Shown here one piece after another: positions 1-5,781 of a DNA stretch of 8,200 nucleotides. Made by a program: the position numbers and the translations under genes. Under the pieces are notes generated by a model. That model saw only the letters and a program-made list of their open reading frames with translations, searched no databases and was not told the DNA's origin. Location of the stretch: assembly GCA_013153575.1 (NCBI GenBank), contig JAADEE010000241.1, positions 1-8,200 on the forward strand, given 5' to 3'. Each line of letters begins with the position of its first letter. The stretch's first letter is position 1. The DNA is from Chlorobiota bacterium (GTDB lineage Bacteria; Bacteroidota; Bacteroidia; Bacteroidales; JAADGE01).

Positions 1-1
1 G

Positions 2-1240
2 GCAGTTGCTTGGAAAGATTTTTTTTACTTCTTTTTTGGAAATTCAAATTTAATAAGTTCGTATTTTGGTGTAATTTTTATTCTTACAATTATTTTTACA
101 CCTTTATCAATGTTGATAATTGGGAGTGCATTATCAAATGTAAATTCGCAAATTGAAGAAAGCGGATTACTGGTTTCAAATTTAAGAAGAGTAATTTTTA
201 AAATAATTTTACCACTTATAAAACCAGCATTGATAACATCTTTTGTGTTGGTTTTTATTTTTGCAATTTCTGAATTTTCAGTACCTGCATTTTTAGGAGT
301 TAAAGTTTTTACAACTGAAATTTTTACACAATTTTCGGCATTTTATAATCATTCACTTGCAATTTTGCAATCCTTGTTTTTAGTTGCAATTTGTATTTTA
401 CTTTTATTTGCTGAAAAAAAACATCTTGCTGATGCACCATTTCTTTCAATAGGAACAAAAGGTACAAGCAATAAAATTTATGATATTAAAAACTTAAATA
501 TTTTTGCATTTGTATTTCTTTTATTTTGGTTTTTAATTTCGGTAATTTTACCTTTTATAATTCTATTTATTCAATCTTTTAAAAATGTAACAAGTGATTT
601 TGTGAAAGCATTTGAACTGTTAAAACCTACGTTTTTAAATTCGTTTTTGTTGGCATTTATAGGTGCGATAATAATTGTTGTAGTCGGTTTTGTTTCTGCA
701 TATCATTCTGTAAATCAAAAAAATAAAAATACATTTGATTGGCTGTTGTTGTTTGTTTTTGCAATTCCATCAATAGTTTTAGGCATAAGTTTTATTAAAT
801 TTTATAACCAAAGTTTTTTGAATTTCATTTATTCGAGTACAGCTCTAATTGTTATTGCATATGTTGGTAAGTTTGCATTTATATCTTCTAAAATAATTGG
901 TAATTCATTAAAGCAAATTTCTAAATCAATGGAAGAAACTGCAAAAGTTCTGGGAATAAAATCGTTTTCTCGTATATTTAAAATTTTACTTCCTCAAATA
1001 TCTTCTGCTTTGTTTGCAACATTTATTATTGGATTTATTTTAAGTTTTGGAGAATTAGGAACAAGCATAATGCTATATCCTCCCGGAACTGAAATTATGC
1101 CTATAAAAGTTTTTACTATTTCGGCAAATGCAACACAATCGTTAACAAGTTCAATGACATTAATTGTGTTTTCTGTTACAATTTTGCTTATTTCGTTTTT
1201 TTATTTCTTATTTTTGAAGATAAAAAATATAGAATACTGA
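2..1240 (+). CDS. Iron(III)-type ABC transporter permease, fused two-domain form (5' end outside window)
   Basis: This inner-membrane permease forms the channel of an ABC importer, probably for ferric iron (FbpB/SfuB type). The reading frame is open from base 2, so the gene begins upstream and an ATG at 110 is internal; 412 residues are visible, against roughly 500-560 in full fused permeases of this family. About eight or nine hydrophobic segments are visible. Two EAA-type cytoplasmic loops that contact the ATPase lie near 155-229 (ending LPLIKPA) and 932-1009 (EETAKVLGIKSFSRIF, then LLPQ), which shows two permease domains in one chain. The second loop matches the family consensus much better than the first. 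The late motif SFGELGTSIMLYPPG is typical of iron/thiamine/spermidine-type permeases. The ATPase gene follows 36 bases downstream. The binding-protein gene is not in view, so iron as substrate is inference. Confidence 0.85.
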   Translation, partial: AVAWKDFFYFFFGNSNLISSYFGVIFILTIIFTPLSMLIIGSALSNVNSQIEESGLLVSNLRRVIFKIILPLIKPALITSFVLVFIFAISEFSVPAFLGVKVFTTEIFTQFSAFYNHSLAILQSLFLVAICILLLFAEKKHLADAPFLSIGTKGTSNKIYDIKNLNIFAFVFLLFWFLISVILPFIILFIQSFKNVTSDFVKAFELLKPTFLNSFLLAFIGAIIIVVVGFVSAYHSVNQKNKNTFDWLLLFVFAIPSIVLGISFIKFYNQSFLNFIYSSTALIVIAYVGKFAFISSKIIGNSLKQISKSMEETAKVLGIKSFSRIFKILLPQISSALFATFIIGFILSFGELGTSIMLYPPGTEIMPIKVFTISANATQSLTSSMTLIVFSVTILLISFFYFLFLKIKNIEY

Positions 1241-1276
1241 TTTAAGCTTCTTTTAAGAAAACTTACTAATACTAAT

Positions 1277-1987
1277 TTGATAGAATTAAGAAACATATCA
1301 CATTCTTACGGAAAGAATAAAGTTCTTCAAAATTTAGATTTGAATATTGAAGCAAATAAACTTACTTGCCTTTTAGGAAGTTCAGGAAGCGGAAAAACAA
1401 CAATACTACGACTTATTGCCGGACTTGAAATTCCACAGAATGGAAAAATAATTGTAAATAATGAAACATTTACTGATAATTCAAAAATTATAGTTTCATC
1501 TGAAAAAAGAAATATAGGTTTTGTATTTCAAGATTTAGCACTTTGGTCGCATTTTACGGTTTATAAAAATATTGCTTTCGCTTTGAGCGAAAAAAAAGAA
1601 AAAAATATAAAAGAAAAGGTTTTTAAAATACTTACTTTTTTTGGTATTGAAGAACAAGCAGAAAAATATCCGCATCAACTTTCTGGTGGACAACAGCAAC
1701 TTGTTGCAATATCGCGTTCTTTGGTTTTGCAACCTGCAATTTTGTTAATGGACGAACCTCTTACAAATTTAGATGTAAAACTTAAAAGAAAGATACTTGA
1801 ACATATCGTAAAATTAAAACACGAATTTAATATTACAATTGTGTATGTTACTCACGACCATAGAGAAACATTTACAATTGCAGACCGTATTGTTGTTTTG
1901 AATGATGGCAAAATTGAAGATGAAGGAACACCCGAAGAAATTAAAAAATCAAATAATGAATATGTTAAATACTTTTTGGAATATTGA
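1277..1987 (+). CDS. ABC transporter ATP-binding protein, short iron(III)-type, TTG start
   Basis: This cytoplasmic ATPase would power the upstream permease. All nucleotide-binding motifs are present in 236 residues: Walker A GSSGSGKTT (34-42), Q-loop FQD (84-86), signature LSGGQ (135-139), Walker B ILLMDE (155-160), D-loop NLD (164-166) and switch histidine H193. It ends soon after the nucleotide-binding domain, so the C-terminal TOBE domain of typical ~350-residue FbpC/PotA proteins is missing. The residue after LSGGQQQ is Leu where most relatives have Arg. The TTG at 1277 is chosen because it directly precedes the conserved start of the fold and no ATG or GTG is available. The frame is open back to the permease stop (TGA at 1238-1240), so initiation by coupling or at another non-ATG codon cannot be excluded. 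Substrate identity rests only on the neighbouring permease. Confidence 0.87.
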   Translation: MIELRNISHSYGKNKVLQNLDLNIEANKLTCLLGSSGSGKTTILRLIAGLEIPQNGKIIVNNETFTDNSKIIVSSEKRNIGFVFQDLALWSHFTVYKNIAFALSEKKEKNIKEKVFKILTFFGIEEQAEKYPHQLSGGQQQLVAISRSLVLQPAILLMDEPLTNLDVKLKRKILEHIVKLKHEFNITIVYVTHDHRETFTIADRIVVLNDGKIEDEGTPEEIKKSNNEYVKYFLEY

Positions 1988-2000
1988 TTTACAATAAATT

Positions 2001-2033
2001 ATACTCTGCGGTTTTTTTTAACCCGCAGGGTAT
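2001..2033. terminator. Hairpin after the ABC transporter operon
   Basis: Arms 2001-2011 (ATACTCTGCGG) and 2023-2033 (CCGCAGGGTAT) form an 11-bp stem with one T-G wobble. The 11-base loop contains eight T. It lies 13 bases after the ATPase stop codon and is GC-rich for this region. The plus strand has no T-tract after the stem, so it may act as a weak or factor-assisted terminator or as a 3' end stabiliser rather than a classic intrinsic terminator. Confidence 0.55.
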
Positions 2034-2091
2034 CTTACAAAGTAAACAATATTTCTTATTTGCATAAAATTGATAAAATATAAATTAAAAA

Positions 2092-2174
2092 AGTCATCGT
2101 ATCAATTTGTTTTTAAACAATAAGTATTTTTTCGATTTTAAAACAAATCAATTTAATACATTGATGCGATGACT
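2092..2174. repeat. Long interrupted inverted repeat upstream of the lipoprotein gene
   Basis: Outer arms 2092-2106 (AGTCATCGTATCAAT) and 2160-2174 (ATTGATGCGATGACT) pair over 15 bases with one T-G wobble. Inner arms 2106-2117 and 2136-2147 add about 11 more pairs of mostly A/T bases, with one T-T mismatch and an unpaired stretch at 2148-2159 on the 3' side. The structure ends 35 bases before the lipoprotein ATG. It could be a 5' leader structure, a small palindromic repeat of the genome or a decayed MITE. I see no clear target-site duplication. The rest of the 222-base gap (1988-2209) holds only A/T-rich sequence and the hairpin at 2001-2033. Confidence 0.6.
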
Positions 2175-2209
2175 ATCATCATAAAATTATATAATTTAAA
2201 GATTTAAAA

Positions 2210-2932
2210 ATGAAAAAAGTAAGCATTATCACACTAATTTTAATTGCATTTATAAGTTGCAATCAAGCTGAAACAAACACAAAGGAAGAAACAAAAAAGA
2301 ACCTTGAAATTGTTAAACAACTTCCGGAATTAATGAATGATACCATTTTTGATTTTGAAAATTATGAAGTTGGAAAATTGCCTGCCGATTGGTCGGAATA
2401 TTACACAGGTAGAGGCGACCATACAGAATGGAAAATTGTTGATGATAATGGAAACAAGGTTCTTGCACAACTTTCGCAAGGAAGTAGTAATTATCATTTT
2501 AATGATGTTGTTTTTGATAATTTTAAAGCAAAAAATGTAGAGCTTTCAGTTAAAATGAAAGGTGTAAAAGGCAGGATGGATCAAGGCGGTGGTTTTATTT
2601 GGCGATTTATTGATAAAGATAATTATTATGTTGTAAGAGCTAATCCTTTGGAAGATAATGTTGTTCTTTATAAAGTTAAAAATGGAAAAAGAACTGATTT
2701 GCCTGTTCTTGGTAAAGGAAGAACTTATGGTGTTGATGTTGAACCTTTAGGCAACGATTGGAATACATTGAAACTTACAGTTAAAGATGATTTATTTTCA
2801 GTTTATCTTAATGGTAAACAAATATTTCAAGTAAAAGATACAACATTTACCGAAGCAGGCAAAGTAGGTTTATGGACAAAAGCTGACGCAGTTAGTTATT
2901 TCGATGATTTTGAAGTTAAAACATTAAAATAG
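2210..2932 (+). CDS. Lipoprotein with a concanavalin A/LamG-like (DUF1080-type) domain
   Basis: This is an exported lipoprotein of 240 residues whose function I cannot name precisely. Residues 1-16 are a lipoprotein signal peptide (MKK, then a hydrophobic stretch) ending in FISC with acylated Cys17. The mature start, C-N-Q-A-E, resembles the Bacteroidetes surface-export signal (Q-A followed by acidic residues), so it may face outwards. After a charged linker (about 18-43), residues 45-238 look like a single beta-sandwich of the LamG/3-keto-disaccharide hydrolase-like (DUF1080) type: FDFENYEVGKLPADW at the start, GGGFIWRFIDKDNYYVVRAN (127-145) in the middle, and AGKVGLWTKADAVSYFDDFEV at the end. 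Such domains bind or cleave glycans, but no catalytic residue can be assigned here. The gene appears monocistronic, with its own terminator. Upstream is the inverted repeat at 2092-2174; no good promoter match was found. Confidence 0.82.
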   Translation: MKKVSIITLILIAFISCNQAETNTKEETKKNLEIVKQLPELMNDTIFDFENYEVGKLPADWSEYYTGRGDHTEWKIVDDNGNKVLAQLSQGSSNYHFNDVVFDNFKAKNVELSVKMKGVKGRMDQGGGFIWRFIDKDNYYVVRANPLEDNVVLYKVKNGKRTDLPVLGKGRTYGVDVEPLGNDWNTLKLTVKDDLFSVYLNGKQIFQVKDTTFTEAGKVGLWTKADAVSYFDDFEVKTLK

Positions 2933-2940
2933 CTTTAATT

Positions 2941-2978
2941 TAAGAAGGACTTTTTATTCAAATGAAAAGTCCTTTTTT
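2941..2978 (+). terminator. Intrinsic terminator of the lipoprotein gene, overlapping the convergent gene
   Basis: Arms 2945-2954 (AAGGACTTTT) and 2965-2974 (AAAAGTCCTT) form a perfect 10-bp stem with a 10-base loop, followed by a T run ending at 2978. It starts 8 bases after the lipoprotein stop. Its 3' half codes for the last residues of the minus-strand DUF4442 gene, which stops at 2954-2956. On the minus strand the stem is followed by a poorer T-tract, so it is mainly a plus-strand terminator and perhaps a weak bidirectional one. Confidence 0.85.
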
Positions 2979-3418
2979 CTAACGTAAATTTCTTTTTCAA
3001 CAGTTGCAATAGTTTCGTTTTTACCATTTGTAATAGTTGTTGTGAAGAAAAAAGTTTTCTTACCAACATTATTAATTTCTTCTTTAATTTCTTGAAGTTT
3101 AGATTTGCTAATTTCAAAAGTTGCTGTTACTGTTTTATTTTCAGCTTTTTTAAAATCAATTTTTGCCGATTTATCCCAAACAATATATTCTTCTCCAAGA
3201 TAATTTAAAACAATAAATACAAAAAACGGGTCGCACATTGCATATAATGAACCACCAAAATGAGTTCCGTAAATATTTCTGTTAAACCAGTGCATTTTTA
3301 ATTGAACAACAAATTTTGTAAAATCGTCATTAAACTCTTTAAGTTTTATTCCTGCACCCAAATAAGGCGGATACAATGATACCCGCCTTATTAATTTTTG
3401 CATTTGTTTTTTTGTCAT
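2954..3418 (-). CDS. DUF4442-family hotdog-fold protein, putative acyl-CoA thioesterase
   Basis: This 154-residue cytoplasmic protein matches the DUF4442 branch of hotdog-fold thioesterases. The core motif is NRNIYGTHFGGSLYAMCDPF (46-65), where the N-x-x-G-T-H-F-G-G segment and the start of the central helix lie. It is followed by LGEEYIVWDKSAKIDFKKA (74-92), typical of the family. There is no signal peptide or membrane segment. Its ATG shares a base with the iorB stop codon (TAATG at 3416-3420), so it is almost certainly translated together with iorB as the last gene of the operon. From that context I infer a thioesterase acting on aryl-acetyl-CoA made by IorAB, but substrate and even catalysis are unproven for this family. 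A 10-bp GC-rich inverted repeat lies inside its first 20 codons. Confidence 0.8.
   Translation of the reverse strand: MTKKQMQKLIRRVSLYPPYLGAGIKLKEFNDDFTKFVVQLKMHWFNRNIYGTHFGGSLYAMCDPFFVFIVLNYLGEEYIVWDKSAKIDFKKAENKTVTATFEISKSKLQEIKEEINNVGKKTFFFTTTITNGKNETIATVEKEIYVRKKDFSFE
3361..3392 (-). repeat. Perfect 10-bp inverted repeat within the 5' end of the DUF4442 gene
   Basis: Arms 3361-3370 (AATAAGGCGG) and 3383-3392 (CCGCCTTATT) are perfect complements around a 12-base loop. In the mRNA it would start 23 bases after the DUF4442 start codon and just after the iorB stop. It is GC-rich compared with the surroundings. No T-tract follows on the minus strand, so it is not an obvious terminator. It could modulate translation or mark an mRNA processing point, or it may be chance from the codons for Arg-Arg and Pro-Pro. 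Confidence 0.5.
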
Positions 3419-3999
3419 TATTTTTGACTTAAAGTAAATTCTCTACCTTTATCTAATGCAAGAATGTTTTTATCAACAATATCTTGCCCTTTTGCTCCAA
3501 AAATTGTTTTTAATGCTTTTTTGAAACTTTCGTAATCCATGTCAATATATGGTGATGCTGCACCAAGCATAACAATGTTTGAAGAACGAATTGATTTCAG
3601 TTCTTTTGCAATAGCATCAGCATCAACAATTATATGATTTTTAACTTTCTTTATTTCTTTATAAATTTCTTCAATGTCAGGATAATTTGGAATGTTGTTA
3701 AATGGTTTAGAGTTTGTTATTAACCATCCGTCAGGTTTCAGATAAGAAATATATCTTAATGCTTCCATTGGCTCAACTGAAATTATAACATCGGCTTTGC
3801 CTTTAGGAATTAAATCTGATGCAATAGGTTTATCTGATATTCTCATATTTGAAGAAACATCACCACCTCTTTGGCTCATTCCGTGAACTTCTGATTGTTT
3901 CATGTATAGACCGCTTTGTAAAGCAGCTGTTCCTATTGTAGCAGCAATTGACAAAATACCTTGTCCGCCTACTCCTGATAATATTATGTCTGATTTCAT
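3418..3999 (-). CDS. iorB: Indolepyruvate ferredoxin oxidoreductase, beta subunit
   Basis: IorB is the small subunit of the thiamine-diphosphate enzyme that converts indolepyruvate and other aryl pyruvates plus CoA to aryl-acetyl-CoA, CO2 and reduced ferredoxin. Its 193 residues are the usual length. The N-terminal glycine-rich motif SGVGGQG (8-14) and the block EVHGMSQRGG (37-46) are hallmarks of the gamma-type domain of 2-oxoacid:ferredoxin oxidoreductases. VIISVEPMEALRYISYLKPDG and the later VMLGAASP also fit this family. The gene lies 65 bases after iorA in the same direction and overlaps the DUF4442 start by one base, forming a three-gene operon. The ATG at 3999 directly precedes the conserved fold, preceded by an A/T-rich leader without a clear Shine-Dalgarno sequence. 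Confidence 0.95.
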   Translation of the reverse strand: MKSDIILSGVGGQGILSIAATIGTAALQSGLYMKQSEVHGMSQRGGDVSSNMRISDKPIASDLIPKGKADVIISVEPMEALRYISYLKPDGWLITNSKPFNNIPNYPDIEEIYKEIKKVKNHIIVDADAIAKELKSIRSSNIVMLGAASPYIDMDYESFKKALKTIFGAKGQDIVDKNILALDKGREFTLSQK

Positions 4000-4016
4000 G
4001 TTTTTTATATTTTTAC

Positions 4017-4057
4017 TTCATGCAAAATAAAGTTTTCATATTATAACTTTGCGTGAA
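4017..4057. other. Weak inverted repeat in the iorA-iorB gap
   Basis: The 65-base gap between iorA and iorB contains arms 4017-4024 (TTCATGCA) with 4050-4057 (TGCGTGAA), and 4030-4034 with 4045-4049, separated by a 5-base bulge. One outer pair is T-G on the plus strand, and therefore A-C (unpaired) in the operon mRNA. It could be a modest hairpin affecting relative expression of the two subunits, but the pairing is short and the region is A/T-rich, so chance is a fair explanation. Confidence 0.25.
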
Positions 4058-4064
4058 ATTAAAT

Positions 4065-5675
4065 TTAATTTATCTTTTTTGCTTTAATTTTCATTTTATT
4101 CTTTCTTTCAAGGGTTCTTACGCATTCTCTGTGAGGAATAATTACAGAAACACCTTCATATTCAATTTCTTCTTTAAGAATTTTCACAGCTTCGTCATGA
4201 TTTTTTCTTAAAGGAATAAAACTTCGTATGTGTTCTTCTTCAACTCCTAAACCTTTACATATTTGATGTAGAACATGTTCAGCATGAGATGCCTGTCCTC
4301 CGGTCATACCTGTTGTATCATTATCAGAAATAATTACAGTAATAGGTGTTTTTTCATAAACACAATCTAACAAGCCGGTCATTCCTGAATGTGTAAAAGT
4401 TGAATCTCCAATAAAAGCAACAACATGCTTCATTCCTGCATCAGCAGCACCTTTTGCCATAGGAATTGATGCTCCCATATCTACACAAGTGTTAATTGCA
4501 TTTAGAGGCGGAAGTGCAGCAAGTGTATAGCAACCAATATCAGAAAAAACTCTGCCCGGACCGTAATCTGCCATAACTTCGTTTAGTGCTAAAAAAACAT
4601 CGGTATGTCCGCAACCGGGACATAAAGCCGGTGGGCGAGGGGCTATGACTTCTGCAACATAGTCTTCTTTTGCTTTTTCTAAACCTAATGCAACAGCAAC
4701 ATGGTTCGGATTAAGCTCTCCATCACGAGGTAAATCTCCGGTAAGGCGACCTTTTATTTTTTTATCACCCAAAACACCTGTCATTTTATTTTCAATGAAA
4801 GGATAACCATCTTCTAAAATTAAAATTTCGTCGCATTCTTCATAAAGTTTTCTTATCATATCAGAAGGAAGAGGATATTGTCCAATTTTTACAACAGGAT
4901 ATGGCACATTTCCATCTTCATAATTTTCTAAAAGATAGTTATACGAAATTCCTGCTGCAATAATTCCTAATGATTTATCTTTCCCATCAATGTATTTATT
5001 GTATGTTGACTCTTCTGATGCTTTTTCAAAATGAACTTGATTTCCAATAAGAACTTTATAATTTTTTCTTGCAATTGAAGGAAGTAAAACAAATTGTTTT
5101 AAATTTGTTGGTAAAGAATTTTTATTTTCTTCTTTTGGTGATTTTCTTAAAATTCCGGCACGTGAATGTGCAAGTCTTGTTGTTATTCTTACAAGAATTG
5201 GGGTGTTAAATTTCTCTGATAATTCAAAACCATCATAAATCATGTCATAAGCTTCTTGCTGATTTGAAGGTTCTAAAATTGGAATTAAGGCAAAGTCTGC
5301 AAAGTATCTTGAATCTTGCTCATTTTGTGATGAGTGCATAGATGGGTCATCAGCAACAACTACAAGCATTCCTCCATTAACACCAGTTATTGCAGAGTTC
5401 ATAAAAGCATCAGCAGCAACATTAAGTCCAACATGTTTCATACAAACCATTGAACGTTTTCCTGCGTAAGACATTCCAATTGCAGCCTCCATTGCAGTTT
5501 TTTCGTTTGCAGCCCATTCACTATGAATTCCTTTTTCTTTTGCAACTTTATTTTTTTGTATGTATTCGGTAATTTCTGTTGAAGGAGTGCCGGGATAGGC
5601 ATATACGCCCGATAAACCTGCATCAATTGCAGCTTGTCCTATTGCTTCGTCTCCTAATAAAAGTAATTTATCCAT
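4065..5675 (-). CDS. iorA: Indolepyruvate ferredoxin oxidoreductase, alpha subunit (short form without ferredoxin domain)
   Basis: IorA carries the thiamine diphosphate site of the aryl-pyruvate:ferredoxin oxidoreductase used in anaerobic breakdown of Trp, Phe and Tyr. The 536 residues show, in order: an N-terminal pyrimidine-binding domain (LLGDEAIGQAAIDAG; YPGTPSTEI 27-35; the conserved Glu in HSEWAANEKTAMEAA, 51-65); a middle domain (about 190-330); CPGCGH (352-357); and the C-terminal ThDP motif, GDS (423-425) to NDTTGMTGGQ (452-461). The protein stops at a basic tail soon after HRECVRT (515-521). The two-cluster ferredoxin domain found at the end of archaeal IorA (about 640 residues) is absent, with no CxxCxxC motif in the tail. 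Start at 5675: ATG immediately before the fold, about 44 bases downstream of the predicted transcription start from a TATATTTG element. Confidence 0.95.
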   Translation of the reverse strand: MDKLLLLGDEAIGQAAIDAGLSGVYAYPGTPSTEITEYIQKNKVAKEKGIHSEWAANEKTAMEAAIGMSYAGKRSMVCMKHVGLNVAADAFMNSAITGVNGGMLVVVADDPSMHSSQNEQDSRYFADFALIPILEPSNQQEAYDMIYDGFELSEKFNTPILVRITTRLAHSRAGILRKSPKEENKNSLPTNLKQFVLLPSIARKNYKVLIGNQVHFEKASEESTYNKYIDGKDKSLGIIAAGISYNYLLENYEDGNVPYPVVKIGQYPLPSDMIRKLYEECDEILILEDGYPFIENKMTGVLGDKKIKGRLTGDLPRDGELNPNHVAVALGLEKAKEDYVAEVIAPRPPALCPGCGHTDVFLALNEVMADYGPGRVFSDIGCYTLAALPPLNAINTCVDMGASIPMAKGAADAGMKHVVAFIGDSTFTHSGMTGLLDCVYEKTPITVIISDNDTTGMTGGQASHAEHVLHQICKGLGVEEEHIRSFIPLRKNHDEAVKILKEEIEYEGVSVIIPHRECVRTLERKNKMKIKAKKIN

Positions 5676-5695
5676 TTTTTATGTTTATCTGATTA

Positions 5696-5725
5696 TTGTA
5701 AAAATTGTTATTTTAACTACTTTCG
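5696..5725 (+). promoter_or_regulatory. Candidate promoter for lipB
   Basis: TTG at 5696-5698 is followed after exactly 19 bases by TACTTTCG at 5718-5725, one mismatch from the Bacteroidetes TTG-N19-TAnnTTTG consensus. The predicted start is near 5732, giving a leader of about 50 bases to the lipB ATG at 5782. Its -7 element directly abuts the opposed iorA -7 element. Confidence 0.45.
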
Positions 5726-5733
5726 CAAATATA
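5726..5733 (-). promoter_or_regulatory. Candidate -7 element for the iorA operon
   Basis: Read on the minus strand, these bases are TATATTTG, an exact match to the Bacteroidetes -7 consensus TAnnTTTG. Transcription would start about 7 bases further on, leaving a 5' leader of roughly 44 bases before the iorA ATG. No TTG or TTTG lies at the expected 19-21 base spacing upstream, so only the -7 half is convincing. Confidence 0.5.
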
Positions 5734-5781
5734 TTAAATTTAGTTTTAATTATAGAATGTTTAAAAACGTATAAAGTTAAC

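Noticed and set aside
1238..1279. Possible stop-codon read-through fusing permease and ATPase, since both are in the same frame with no further stop
   Set aside because: Twelve codons without a stop is likely by chance, and separate permease and ATPase proteins are the normal arrangement.
1588..1618. Long A runs in the ATPase gene that could act as a slippery site
   Set aside because: The protein frame is continuous and conserved on both sides, and such runs are expected at this base composition.
1535..1732. Minus-strand open frame of 65 codons inside the ATPase gene
   Set aside because: It is the antisense of a clearly conserved ABC ATPase, its translation is rich in Phe/Lys runs, and it matches no family I know.
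2337..2540. Plus-strand open frame in another phase of the lipoprotein gene
   Set aside because: It lies wholly within a gene with a clear signal peptide and domain and shows no motif of its own.
2935..3117. Minus-strand open frame in another phase at the end of the DUF4442 gene
   Set aside because: Low-complexity Lys/Leu translation, overlapped by the conserved frame and the terminator.
5438..5626. Minus-strand open frame in another phase of iorA
   Set aside because: A shadow of the highly conserved N-terminal domain of iorA.
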